From the NCBI GenBank assembly GCA_020809705.1, contig CP085826.1, forward strand, positions 620,001 to 684,000: a stretch of DNA of 64,000 nt. Reading direction: 5' to 3'. Under the pieces are notes generated by a model that worked only from the letters and a program-made list of their open reading frames with translations, was not told the origin of the DNA and searched no databases. Numbering within the stretch: position 1 is the stretch's first letter; each line of letters begins with the position of its first letter. The DNA comes from Calonectria ilicicola (lineage: Eukaryota > Ascomycota > Sordariomycetes > Hypocreales > Nectriaceae). Positions 11,062 to 21,817 of this stretch are shown piece after piece. The position numbers were made by a program, and so were the translations under genes.

Positions 11062-12047
11062 TTAGCCGGTGGATGAGGTGATTCCACCGTCTACAATTAT
11101 CTCCTGGCCAGTAATGTAACGACTCTGCTGGGATGACAAAAATGCAGCTGCCATAGCCACGTCGTGCGAATCACCCATTCTGCCCATCGGAACCGCTTTA
11201 TTGCGCTTCTCGACAAATCCAGCGAGATCTCCCCCAGCGTATTTGTCGGCCAACATGCCCACAAGAGGCGTATGCATCAAGCCAGGAACCACTACATTGA
11301 GTCGAATGTTCTTGGGAGCGTAAATGACTGCTGTAGCCTTTGTGAATTGGATCACTCCGGCCTTGGTAGCAGCGTAGGCAACCTGGGGCTTGCCAATGTA
11401 TCGAATTCCGGCGATTGAGGCAACGTTTACAACAACGCCGGATCCTTGGGCCTCCATGATGGGCAAAACATGGTGGCAGCACAAGTAAACAGACTTGAGA
11501 TTCACATTGGTCTGTGCATCCCAAACCTTTTCCGACATTTCAGCTGGGCCACCAGGCTCTGAGCGACCAACATTGCTAGCAGGCATTAGCGAAAAGAGAT
11601 TACGTGCAGCCGGAAATGAATTTTGCTTACTTTACCAGAATATCGATCCGACCGTAAGTCTCAATGCACTTATCCACGGCAGCCTTGACTCCCTCATCAC
11701 TAGTGACGTCGGCGGCGATGACAGTGATGTCCCCGCCTTCAGCAGCAATACGTTTCTGTGTGTGCTGGGCAGCCTCAAGGTAAAGGTCACAGCCAAAGAT
11801 TTTAGCACCTTGTCTTGAAAGAATGCGTGCTGTAGCTGCGCCATTTCCCCACATAACCTGGTCGCCTGTCTGACCAATTCCAGTCACTACCAACAAGTTA
11901 GCGTTGATGGGAGTTGAAAGATGACAAACCGCCTCCCTGGCAGCAATGTGACGTACAGAAGACAACCTTTCCATTGATGTCTGGATAGCTTGGGAAAGGC
12001 ACTTCTTCAGTGCCATTGGCATTGTGTCCATTCGTAGATGCAGTCAT
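11062..12047 (-). CDS. Short-chain dehydrogenase/reductase (SDR)
   Basis: Three exons on the minus strand, 12047-11957, 11886-11631 and 11575-11062, with introns of 70 and 55 nt, give 286 residues. The dinucleotide-binding region is unusual: TGIGQTGDQVMWGNGAATA has extra residues inside the glycine-rich turn, seen in one fungal SDR subgroup. LVNNVGR is the NNAG-type motif, and the catalytic set is Ser169 (NVASIAG), Tyr183 and Lys187 (YAATK). The C-terminus ends with the standard ITGQEIIVDGG. It probably oxidises a hydroxy compound or reduces a ketone with NAD(P) in the cytosol. It is divergent from the MFS carrier across a 660-bp spacer with CGG repeats, consistent with a role just after uptake. 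A longer frame begins upstream, but the ATG at 12047 is the first usable one. Confidence 0.9.
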
Positions 12048-12247
12048 TTTGTCGGTTGCTGTTTGTGGTGTCGAACTAAGCAAGAGATCACGAGAGAAGA
12101 CTCAATTTTATAATCCTATCTCAACCAGTAACGATCCACTACCGTAAAGACACTCGTATCCTTCGGCCTACGAATAATTACTTCCGAATCACCAACGCCA
12201 TCGGGCTATTCCTACAGTGCAATCGGCAACGTTCGGCGATGATCGCA

Positions 12248-12283
12248 TGTCGGAATTGTTGTCGGAATCTCTGTCGGGAATCT
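12248..12283 (+). promoter_or_regulatory. Three tandem 12-bp TGTCGGAAT repeats
   Basis: Three head-to-tail copies of a 12-mer: TGTCGGAATTGT (12248-12259), TGTCGGAATCTC (12260-12271) and TGTCGGGAATCT (12272-12283). The CGG triplets repeat exactly every 12 bp. This looks like a multi-site operator for a Zn2Cys6 protein serving the SDR and carrier genes. Confidence 0.6.
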
Positions 12284-12300
12284 TGACGCGTACTATTACA

Positions 12301-12314
12301 TCGGAATTCATCGG
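12301..12314 (+). promoter_or_regulatory. TCGGAATTCATCGG double site
   Basis: A TCGGAATT octamer followed by another CGG 6 bp later. It matches the elements at 6493, 7910 and 12250. Confidence 0.45.
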
Positions 12315-12707
12315 TGATGCACACATGACTTCTCAGCCTTTCAAGCTAAACCTTGAACAATTAGCGGTGTGATCCAAATCATCTAGTCCCGCACCATTAT
12401 TCTGTTCGCCGTGGTTGGAATCCTCGACCCCACGGGGAGATAGAGATAGAGATAGAGTCTTTGGGTTTGGGGCAAGCCCCAGTCCTCCAACTACAGATCT
12501 TTGCGGAGAAGAGTGGGGAATTGGTTCATATCCCCATCGTTCTCGTACCATGGCACGCCAGGCCAATGTTCGCTCCTCACCGAGCTAAGAAATGACTACA
12601 AATGCACATGCAGTCCACTTATTCCCCAATCACAAATTTCCCCCCTCTATCAGCTCTGCTCAGACTGGCCATCCTATTGGAAAGTTTTGACACTTGGATC
12701 TACGACA

Positions 12708-14477
12708 ATGGCAGGCGACGCCCAAGTTGAGGAAGCCCGCGATGGGTCGCTTTCTTCCATCCGCGACAAAGAAATGGCAATGGCTACGCATGCAGAAAGC
12801 GTGGACTGTCTACGACCCGAAGATGCGGAGTTTCTCAACAGCTTTACAGAGCAGCAAAGGAAAAAAGTGTTAAGAAAGGTAAGTGACTGGCTTAGAATAA
12901 TGTATGGATTCAGGCAACTGACAGAATTGGTCTCAGTTGGATATTCGACTGATCCCGATGTTGGCATTTCTTTATCTCATCGCCTATCTGGATCGGGCAA
13001 ACATTGGTAGGTCGGCATGAGCCTATTTTCCAAAGGCATTCGCTAAAGACTTCAGGTAACGCGAAAATCGAAGGCCTGACGGAAGACCTCAACCTCTCGG
13101 GAACCCAGTATAACATCGCTCTATCGATCTTCTTCATCCCTTACATTCTCCTTGGTATGCAATATGCCCGGTTATTTATCTGCCTCAGTTATTAACTATC
13201 CACAGAGGTCCCCAGCAACATGCTTCTGGTCAAGTTCGCTCGCCCCTCTCACTACCTGAGTCTCATCATCACTCTTTGGGGCATTGTCATGACCATGACT
13301 GGACTAGTCCAGAACTTTGGGGGACTGGTAGCAACTCGATTCTTGCTTGGAATTTTCGAGTGAGCATATTTTCTCTCCAAAACCAATTTTACTTCATTTC
13401 CTAACGTAAACACGCAGGGCTGGCTTCTTCCCTGGAGCAGTTTATCTAATCTCGAAATGGTACCTCCCCCATGAAACTCAGCTTCGAATTGCGCTTTTCT
13501 ATTCAGCAAGTGCTCTTGCCGGTGCCTTCTCGGGTCTTTTAGCCTTTGCCATTGCCAAGATGGATGGCGCAGGCGGACTTGAGGGATGGAGGTGGATCTT
13601 CATTCTGGAAGGCATTGCTTCAACCGTGGCCGGCGTTTTAACATATTTCTTCCTTGTCGATACCCCAGCGCTCTCTGGCTGGCTGGAACCCGAGGAGAAA
13701 AGATACCTGGAGCTTCGACAATTAGCTGTCCAAGGAAATAGCAAACGTATTGCCAAGGCAGAGAAGGAGAGAAAATGGCAAATAGTACGATCCGTCGTCC
13801 TTGACTGGCAGCTATACCTCCAGGCGCTTGTTTACTGGTCCAACACGGCACCCAACTACGGTATGAAATTCACTATGCCTCAGATCATCAAGAATATGGG
13901 TTACACCAGCAGCAACGCCCAGCTGATGACCATTCCACCTTATGTTGCGGGTGCCATCTCAGCGTTTTTGGCATCATGGCTTTCCGACCGCTTCAAATGG
14001 AGAATGCCATTCATTGTGGGGGCTCAAAGCTTGGTCATCATTGCATTTGCTGTACTGTTTTCCAAGGCCGACAAAATCTCATCCAACATCGGCGTATGCT
14101 ACTTCTCAATTATCCTGGCAAACATCGGTTTTTACCCAATTAACCCCGGTGGAAATGCATGGACCGTCAACAATCTCGCAGGTCCAACAAAGAGGGCTCA
14201 AGGAATCGCCTTCATGATTGGGCTAGGAAATATCGGTGGCATTATCGGTAGCTACATCTACATCGAGAAAGAAAGCCCCAAGTACCCGACCGGGTTTGGT
14301 GCTTCCTTTGCTTTTGCTGGGGCTGGTGTGGTGGCATGCTTACTTCTTGAATTCTGCTACTGGAAAGCTAACCAGAATCGTGCCAAGTATACGGAGGAAG
14401 AGATTAGGGCCAAATACACGGACGAGGAGCTTGAGCGGATGGGAGATCGATCTCCGCTGTTCAAGTATACTCTTTAG
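12708..14477 (+). CDS. MFS transporter, anion:cation symporter (Dal5/Tna1-like) family
   Basis: Five exons, 12708-12878, 12937-13006, 13056-13154, 13206-13359 and 13418-14477, give 517 residues. Family marks include LDIRLIPMLAFLYLIAYLDRANIG in the first membrane helix region, NLSGTQYNIALSIFFIPYILLEVPSN, GIFEAGFFPGAVYLISKWY and a 12-helix layout with a central charged loop near residues 250-280. Relatives carry organic anions such as allantoate, nicotinate or pantothenate across the plasma membrane with protons. The substrate cannot be read from sequence. Divergence from the SDR gene and shared CGG elements suggest it imports the compound that the block degrades. All introns are 49 to 58 nt and keep phase. 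Confidence 0.9.
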
Positions 14478-15321
14478 CATGCCAGCCATTAGGGGCTCAG
14501 TTTGCATCTGGGGGGCAAGCTGATTGGAACTTTTGTGGTTATTACCGTGCGCGTGGACGTGGCTTACTTAGTACACCATCGAGATTTACTAAACAAAAAA
14601 GGTTGCCGCCATCCTCCGATGCCGCTTCTCCCACGTAGCTCTTTGACCACAGGCTGTCGGCCAAATCCCACTTCCCACTTCCCGGATGCTAGTGAGGCGG
14701 TGCAGAACGAATGAGAGGCAGCATCTTGTGGCGCAATGCTTCTAGCTATCCCGCCTTAACTCCAAACTATGCAAAGGACCGACGCTATATCCGTTGTCGA
14801 TGGAAGCATTCCAAGGCAATGAAGCGAAATGAGGTGCCATCTAAAATTCATCAAAAAAAATACCATTATATTTCCGTTCGTAATGAGTTGGATATTTAGC
14901 AAAAAGCGATCGCGTTTCTCCTTGGACAAGAACCACCAAAAGTTTTTACATCACGTCCCAACAGCAACCTAAACATGTTTCGTTCAATATTTCAGGGTTC
15001 TACTTTTAAAGAGCTCAAGAGTAAAATAAGTATAGTCCATGTAAATGATGGCTGTTGACAGCAACGGTGACATCCCCATTCAAGGCTTTCATGAGATAAC
15101 ATCTCGGTGGATTTTCACAATTAAAGTACTCGCTCGCCTCGTTGGAAATATTTTATTGTATACTTTTATTTATTCTCAAAAAGAAGATTTTCCTAATATC
15201 TTCAATTGTATTCTAATTATGCCCAAATCAAACGCTAAATGTGTATGTATGCGCTAAAGCAACGGCATGGCTCGCGGCCCAAGACGATATAATTACCCGT
15301 CATAAATCCCAGGAAATAAAA
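14478..15321. other. Convergent intergenic region
   Basis: The 3' flanks of the MFS and GPCR genes, which converge here. No gene, repeat or motif can be supported. Confidence 0.6.
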
Positions 15322-16895
15322 TTAAACATGATCAAGATCGGATTTGGCACTCCTATTATCCGATTCTCTCAACTCCACCAGCTGTACTTCGTCATCCATG
15401 TGTTGATAGTTCTTTGCTGGTGGCCTTCGGGTGCTGTATCCGCTGTCTTTCCTGCTGAACCCACTTTCTGATCCGGATCCGCCGCCAGACTGAGCAGACT
15501 TGCTAGGAAGTCTATTGCCACTTCTTCCTTGGGTTGATCTTTGCGAATGCTCGTTGGCGTACTGTTGAGTTGTTCCCAGTACCTTGGGGAAGAGCTTGAC
15601 GAGTAGTTGGCGAAGGGACGGCATGCAAATGCACCAAATTCCGACGTTGATCTCGATGTTTGACCAGATTGTCACGCCCACGTACTCCCATGTCGGATTT
15701 TTCGTAGAAGCGCTGAATGTAACGAGCGAGTGGAGTCTGAGGATAGAGACGATTGTGACACTGGAGCGATATTAGCGGTGTTTCTTTAAAACATCAAGAC
15801 GGGCCAATCATACAAGGTACCGACAGAAAACATGGCGCCAACGCCAACCTTCTTTCTCCAGCTGAGCTGTAGCGAGTGCAGTTGAAACATGGGAATGGCG
15901 AGAATCCAGAGGTCGAGTGCGATGCTGATTGCGGCGTTGGACCAAGCAATTGCGTTGAGATCGTAGCAATGACCCTCGTGTTCCCTGTCCCAAAACTGCC
16001 AGAAATAACTGATTGGTCTGCATTGAACAAAGGCAGTTACAATGATGAATACGAAGCCGAATATGCAATTGAATACGACGGTTCCCCAGAGCAATCGACG
16101 AATGGGCCTCGCTGGGAAGATTCGCAGATAGAAAAATGTGATGGAGAGTTTGAGGAACATGATTTCGGCAAAATAGAGGACTTCCATGATGAGAAAGTAC
16201 TTTCCAAAGTTGTAGATCTGCTCGAAGGGCAATGTCCAGATGTCGTGGCCCAGTCCGTTTCCTCCCGTTCCGTAAATGGCCAAGCAGGTGAGCGGGATCG
16301 CGACAATTTCGGTCAGGAGAGCCAGCCAATCGTCGGGACCGATGTCCATCTTGGCGTAGATTTTGTAGGCGAATCGCTGAATAATCATGATGCCTGAGAG
16401 GACAGCCAGAACAATTGCGATGGTGACGGGCTTGCTGTTGACGTCTCGCATGGTGGCGGAACAAAACGCCATGGTCGCATTCTCAGTGGCTGTGATACAG
16501 TGTCAGTATGGTAGGGCATGGGATCGGAAACATGCAGCAGCCTCTCTGCACATCATGACATACTCAGAGCCTGCTTGACGGTGCAAGCCTGATACACGCA
16601 GGATTCGACCTGGTTCTTTAGTTGGGTGTTGTCGCAGATACATGTTCGATTGGTGGTGTCGCATCCCGATTCGGTGACTGCAGAGAAGACGCAGGGAGTC
16701 TGGAAAAGTGAACTGTCAGTTTTCGTTTTCGGGAGGGAATGTCACTGGCTGAAAAAGCAAGCGAGGCGAGGAATGGCGTACAGCACAGTCGGGCATGCGT
16801 CCCAGGGCTTCGGTCAGCGAGATCTGGGCCTGGGCCCCGGTAAAGGCGAGCAGGAAGACGGCCAAAAGGGCACCGAGACGCCGTGGGCTCTGCAT
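15322..16895 (-). CDS. CFEM-domain GPCR (PTH11-like)
   Basis: Four exons on the minus strand, 16895-16782, 16699-16564, 16489-15814 and 15760-15322, give 454 residues. A signal peptide (about residues 1-23, ending A-Q-A) precedes a CFEM domain with eight cysteines. Seven membrane helices follow with the fungal rhodopsin-like motifs [32 protein letters not shown] and [15 protein letters not shown]. The last 80 residues are a Ser/Gly-rich cytosolic tail. PTH11-type receptors sense surfaces or ligands and signal through G proteins; in plant pathogens some are needed for infection. The ligand here is unknown. Introns are 82, 74 and 53 nt. The chosen ATG is the first that gives a signal peptide. 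Confidence 0.92.
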
Positions 16896-19800
16896 GGCTA
16901 CAGCTACAGATGCATGCAATGGCAGAGAGAGGCGATGGTCGACATGCAAGAGATCAGATCAGATCAGATCAGACTTCACGCAGAAACCAAAAACGCAGGG
17001 GGAATCTGGACAGTTTATTTGGCCAGCAAAGAAAAAGCATAAAGGGCTAATGTGCCTTCGATCCTTAACTTTGGCAAGACTCGACACTAGTTGAGGTGCA
17101 TCGGAAGCCAATCGTGGGCAGGCCCAAGCGCGCGGCCCGGTAAATCGATAAACACGGCTTGATGAATCCAATCCAATCCAAATCATCATCATGGGATTCA
17201 CTTTACTCAAGCGAAGTGGATGATGGTCTAAGTCATCGCCAGTGCTGAGGAGTGGTCTCAGTTATTAAACACCACACACTGCCATGAGTCGTCACGCAGT
17301 CATCACGCCCTGTTACTGAGCACCTCGTCTGTCCTCGCCTGGGAGCAATGGACCTGTGAGGCTTCCACTCATCAGGCCACTGACAGCCGCTACAGATTCG
17401 CTATCGCAACCAGGGTGCGGAACCGCGCAAACCTACCTTTGGGCCTTGTAGCGTGGAGGGAGGACGTAGCTCACGACCGGGCGTCTGTCACAGACGTCCA
17501 CCCTACGGAGGCGGGCACGAAATCGGACGGTGGCGCGCGCTATCCTCGACGGCGCGACGGATCTGTCACGTAAAGTCCAGTGAGCTTGGACCCAGGCACC
17601 ATCCACAGGGGGGGAGCATGGTGGGTATAGTGGCATTGGTGGTTAGCAGCACAGTACAAACCGAGCTATTTGCTCTCCTCACACGCTCTCGCAGCCAAAT
17701 TGGCTTCACTTGGCTCCAACATGACCTGTTACTCGCAGGTCCAGGCCCGCCCCCTGGAACCGTGCCACCTCTTGACGTGCCGTCCTGAGTCTCCCGCACG
17801 CTACATTGCTCCTAGCCTCCCATCCAGCCCCCAACTGCGCTGCATCTGTGCTGCGTTTTTTGCCCGCACAGCAGAACCGGCTCCGAGTAGCTACAGAGCT
17901 CAGTTCACACAGAGGCGCTGCTGTGTGTCATCAGCGTCGCAAGAGTGCGACCGTCTACGGCGAGACGCAGCCTATGGCTTCACCACGCCATGGTGCAGTG
18001 CAACTGCTTCTCTCTCTCTCTCTCTCCCTGCCCGCCCATGCAGTGTGCTAGTGAACACTGCACTGCCCTTGCAAAAAGCAAAAGCTTCCGAGGCGAGCAG
18101 CGTGGAAGTCCAGCGTGGGAAGCGTGAGACACCACTACGAGCCCCAGACGAGATGTCAAAACCTGACGCGAGATGAGACCCAGTCATTCCGCATCCACCC
18201 CATTGGACCGGACAACACCCACGACGCCTCCATGTGTGATCTTCCTTCGTCAACGGGCTAGAATGCTCGTTTCCAACATTCGCTTTCTGTTGCTGGTACG
18301 TATCCGTTTGTCGCCACTCGCTCTGGAAGCTTTGCGCCCACGACGCCCAGAACCGTGGGGACACACGAACCAAGAAAAAAAAATACAACAAGGGTGTGGC
18401 TGGTCGTTCGGGGAGCAGAAAAATTGTCCGCATCTTCCACAGCGCTGTAGACTGTCGGTCATAGCGGAGCTCTCACCTCCGCAGGGCCCAATATGCATCA
18501 TCATCTGTTTCCCCTCTCAAGAGCGGAATAAAAGAAGAGGTCAAAGAGTTCAACTGCACAATGTGGACTAGAACAAAACAATCAGCATATCAGAGAGCCA
18601 TCAGCAAATGGTCTCACCTCTGGCTTGCTTATGGCGTCCGCCACATTCTTGATCCGGCCGAAAGCTTTGTCCGTGCTCTCGCCTTGAGGTCATGATCCAG
18701 CGATCTACACCACTAGGCTCACCGTGCCTAGCCTCTATCTAAACAACCTCGCTTTGACCTGTTCTAGCAATCCAACTCCCTCAACCAGCATCGGGACAAC
18801 CGCTCCCTCACCCGGTCTGGGACCATGTGGATTAGTGTTCGTGCCCTCGTCCCGTTTGGGCCGTTCGCCTCAGTCTGGTCCCTTCTGCAAGCCATCGACA
18901 GTTCGTCCGGTCACGCAACCATAAGGCCACGAGAAAACTCAATACGTACAAGCGTTCCATGGCAACCAGACGGAGAGCCCTTAGTTGCACAGATCTCACT
19001 TAGCCCGCATCTATCAAAAACGTGGCCCATGGGTAGAATGTATCCGAGTATATCCAATGAGCGCCGCGGCTATAGCACTGAAATGCTGTGCTAGTCGATG
19101 CCGGCTCTCCGTTGATGCGAGAAATCATAGCATGCCGTTCTGACCTGGCCCCCCTCGACCGATGGAGCCAAACCAGCCCGCTGAATTTGCGTATCGAGCC
19201 CGTTGCAGCCTGACACCTTTTCTCCTCTCCGTAAAAGTGCCGCCAAACCCTGTTCAGCCTCGGCAGGACTCATGACGCCCTCACTGGGTGTCGCTGGTTG
19301 CTAGCGAGGCGCCCCTGGCATTCACAGCGATTTTTGCTGGGGCCTTTTGGCGTGCCTGTCTGGCTTAACCCCTGTTCCCGGTCTGACATGGATGTAACTG
19401 AGAGCCTGTCGGAATACTGGCTTGATCTGGCGGATCATGTTCCGGCTGTCATCGCACATCTTTGATCAGATATTTGGGAGATGATCAACGATGATCAACA
19501 CAATCACTGCGGCGTCGAGTGCACATCACCCCATAGTCTTACAAAATTCGGCATTTTCGTTTAATATTTCAACATGGGGTAGTGAACACCAACATGCAAC
19601 ATTTACCGAATCCTCCGGCATTTGAGTCGCCCATCTTGACAGGCATACCCTATACATGGATCCTGACCTGGTTTGGTCCGAACCTGCGGCCATTTGCGCC
19701 CCGATGGCGGTCCGGCGGGTTGTGGGGGCATAAAAAACTAATGAAAGCTTTCTTACATGTGCCCTCCCGGAAGTACTTTGATGACGAATCATAACCTTTG

Positions 19801-21188
19801 TTGAAAGTAATTTACGGCTTTACGGTTTGCCTTTTAGAACCGGAAATGTGCCACAAGCCACTCAACGAACAACAAGATTGTTCAGCCACCCAGCTGACAA
19901 ACGCCAACTACGTAGTAGCTAATGGTGCTTTATTTCGATTAAGCCTTGAATGTTTTTGTTGCCAGGATATTGGGCCGAGACTCAGATCTAGATTAGTCGC
20001 CCAGCTTTGCTTGCTTTTCTTTTTCTTTGCTCTGCTTACGCGAGCTTCCATGATTTTTCGGGTCTATTGTTTCTTCTTTTTGTTTGAGACCAAAGTAGCT
20101 GGACGTAAATCTTGCAATAATCCTTGTAGCTTCTTCCTCTGCCCCGTAAAATTTGCTTTTGTGATGTACGTCGCGTATGCGAAATATTGAGACATTTTAT
20201 TCCCATCGTGACGTCTTACATACAAGACATGTCATTGCGGTGTAGATGCGGAGACAAAGACATTGGGATTTGCAGTGGTGACCGGCTTTGACCGACACCC
20301 GATTTCCAGAACTTGGCCAAGATCTTGCCAATCCCCTAGCTAAGCTTTATCGGCCTGGGGAGGAACCAAGATCTTGAGGTCTAGTGTCATGCGGGCCAAC
20401 GTTTAGAAGAGTTCAGCTGTGAAACCTCCCCCACCTGTCTCTCATCCAGGATGCCTTGTCTAAGAACATGCCAAGGACAGGGGCTTTCGGAAACAACCCT
20501 CTAGTCAGCCGTCGCGAAATTCGGCTAGGAAGCTACAGCGTGTTTTACTTACCACCCTGCAATGATACTTCAGACTGAGTAGCAATTGTTTAGTGCTAAC
20601 CTACGATAGGAAGGTTGCAAAGAATTGGCGCGTCATTCGTTTTAATCCAAGCGTTTTGTTTTGTGAGAATGTCCTTTTGCGCCTTCATTTAACGCGAAAC
20701 ATGGTCTGCCCTGTATCCACTTGGCGCTTAACTCAGTGGGTGGTACCTCGGCAAACCTTCTTTGACCTTCGGCATAACAAGATTGACAGAGTAACTTTTC
20801 TATAGCAGGCGCAATTAATCATGTCAATTTCGTAAAGGAGGAAAAAGTACACTCGTGAGATATTGCGATCTGAGTTGTTATGTCACTTGAACCTTCATTT
20901 TTAATTGGTGACCTTCCAATGTGAATGAGGCGTTGGCCAAAAACACCAACCCCAGACCCAATTTTAGAACGCCATTTTAATGGTGCGGGCATTTCCCTTT
21001 CCCGTTATCCGCCTTAAAAATTCGATGTGGACGCCAAGCTTTGAAACCCTTGCACAAACCTGAAATTTAGCCTATAATATAATTTCAGGAGTTTTTTGCG
21101 GGCGCCCGAATGGCACAGCTCGAGATATGGTCATTGCAGCCACTTAAGTTTATAGAGGCTAAGGCCTGCGTTGCATCGCGGTCGTGTT
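16896..21188. other. Long gene-poor region
   Basis: About 4.3 kb with no gene I can support. The first 2 kb, upstream of the GPCR gene, are GC-rich and contain short overlapping frames on both strands without domains or splice patterns; a CT-dinucleotide run lies near 18009-18027. The remainder is of mixed composition with no recognisable transposon ends, tRNA or repeat. It could hold a long promoter or a non-coding transcript. Confidence 0.5.
16951..16973. repeat. (AGATC)n microsatellite
   Basis: Four and a half copies of AGATC in the leader of the GPCR gene, about 60 bp upstream of its start codon. Confidence 0.9.
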
Positions 21189-21786
21189 CTAGTGAGGGGA
21201 TGTTTCACCAATGGAAGCGCTGATGTCATCATGAAATAATTTTTTGCTCGTTGCAACCCTAGAGGATGAGATGCGGTTGCTGTTTTCTACCATCACGTTG
21301 TATTGCATAAAACTCCGGCTACCCGAATGGATGAATGGATAGCTATAAATCATTTCCATTAATGTACCGTGGTTGCCAAGGATGTGAACAATGGTGTTAA
21401 ACATGCACATGACCGAAGCAACTAAGCGTATAGAACTAGTTTCTTCTCTGAGGTTGCTCATTTTTGATGTTGAATGCACCAGGCACAGAACATCTACAGC
21501 GTAAATACTACTTATAAGATTTGTAAGAGTGAAGCCGAAAGTATTTTGAAATATAGTCGTGGTTTCCTGGTGTTGCCTAATCAATCGGCTCGCTCCTATT
21601 ACGATCTGCAGTAGCAACATCGGCACGTTGGTTAATAAGAGCCAAGAAAGTATCTTCGTGTCCTCCCCCGGAAGCACAATATAAGAGCGCTGCAATTGGA
21701 AGCGACAGCTTGACATTAACCTCAATTGTAACATTAAAGTGTGTGTAGGATGCACATTGTTTTAGAGATTGTAAATAGAAAGACAT
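21189..21786 (-). pseudogene. Decayed ankyrin-repeat remnant
   Basis: Two overlapping minus-strand frames contain scattered ankyrin-like pieces. The clearest is ALLYCASGGGHEDTF followed by INQRADVATADRN in the frame at 21786-21577. Further units appear only as fragments in other frames, broken by stops. It lies directly behind the decayed receptor gene and may be its lost C-terminal extension or a separate relic. Support is by eye only. Confidence 0.35.
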
Positions 21787-21817
21787 TGCAAATTGATTTT
21801 GGCCCCCTAAACTTGAT

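Larger units (their letters stand above)
12048..12707. other. Divergent promoter region of SDR and MFS genes
   Basis: No gene. This spacer holds the densest group of CGG elements in the window (near 12180-12314), including a three-copy tandem array listed separately. A GATAGAGATAGAGATAGAG microsatellite lies near 12439-12457. Confidence 0.65.

Noticed and set aside
15876..16397. 173-codon plus-strand frame
   Set aside because: Antisense shadow of the third exon of the CFEM-GPCR gene.
17433..18600. Overlapping frames of 80-168 codons on both strands
   Set aside because: GC-rich sequence with few chance stops; no domain, start context or intron pattern.
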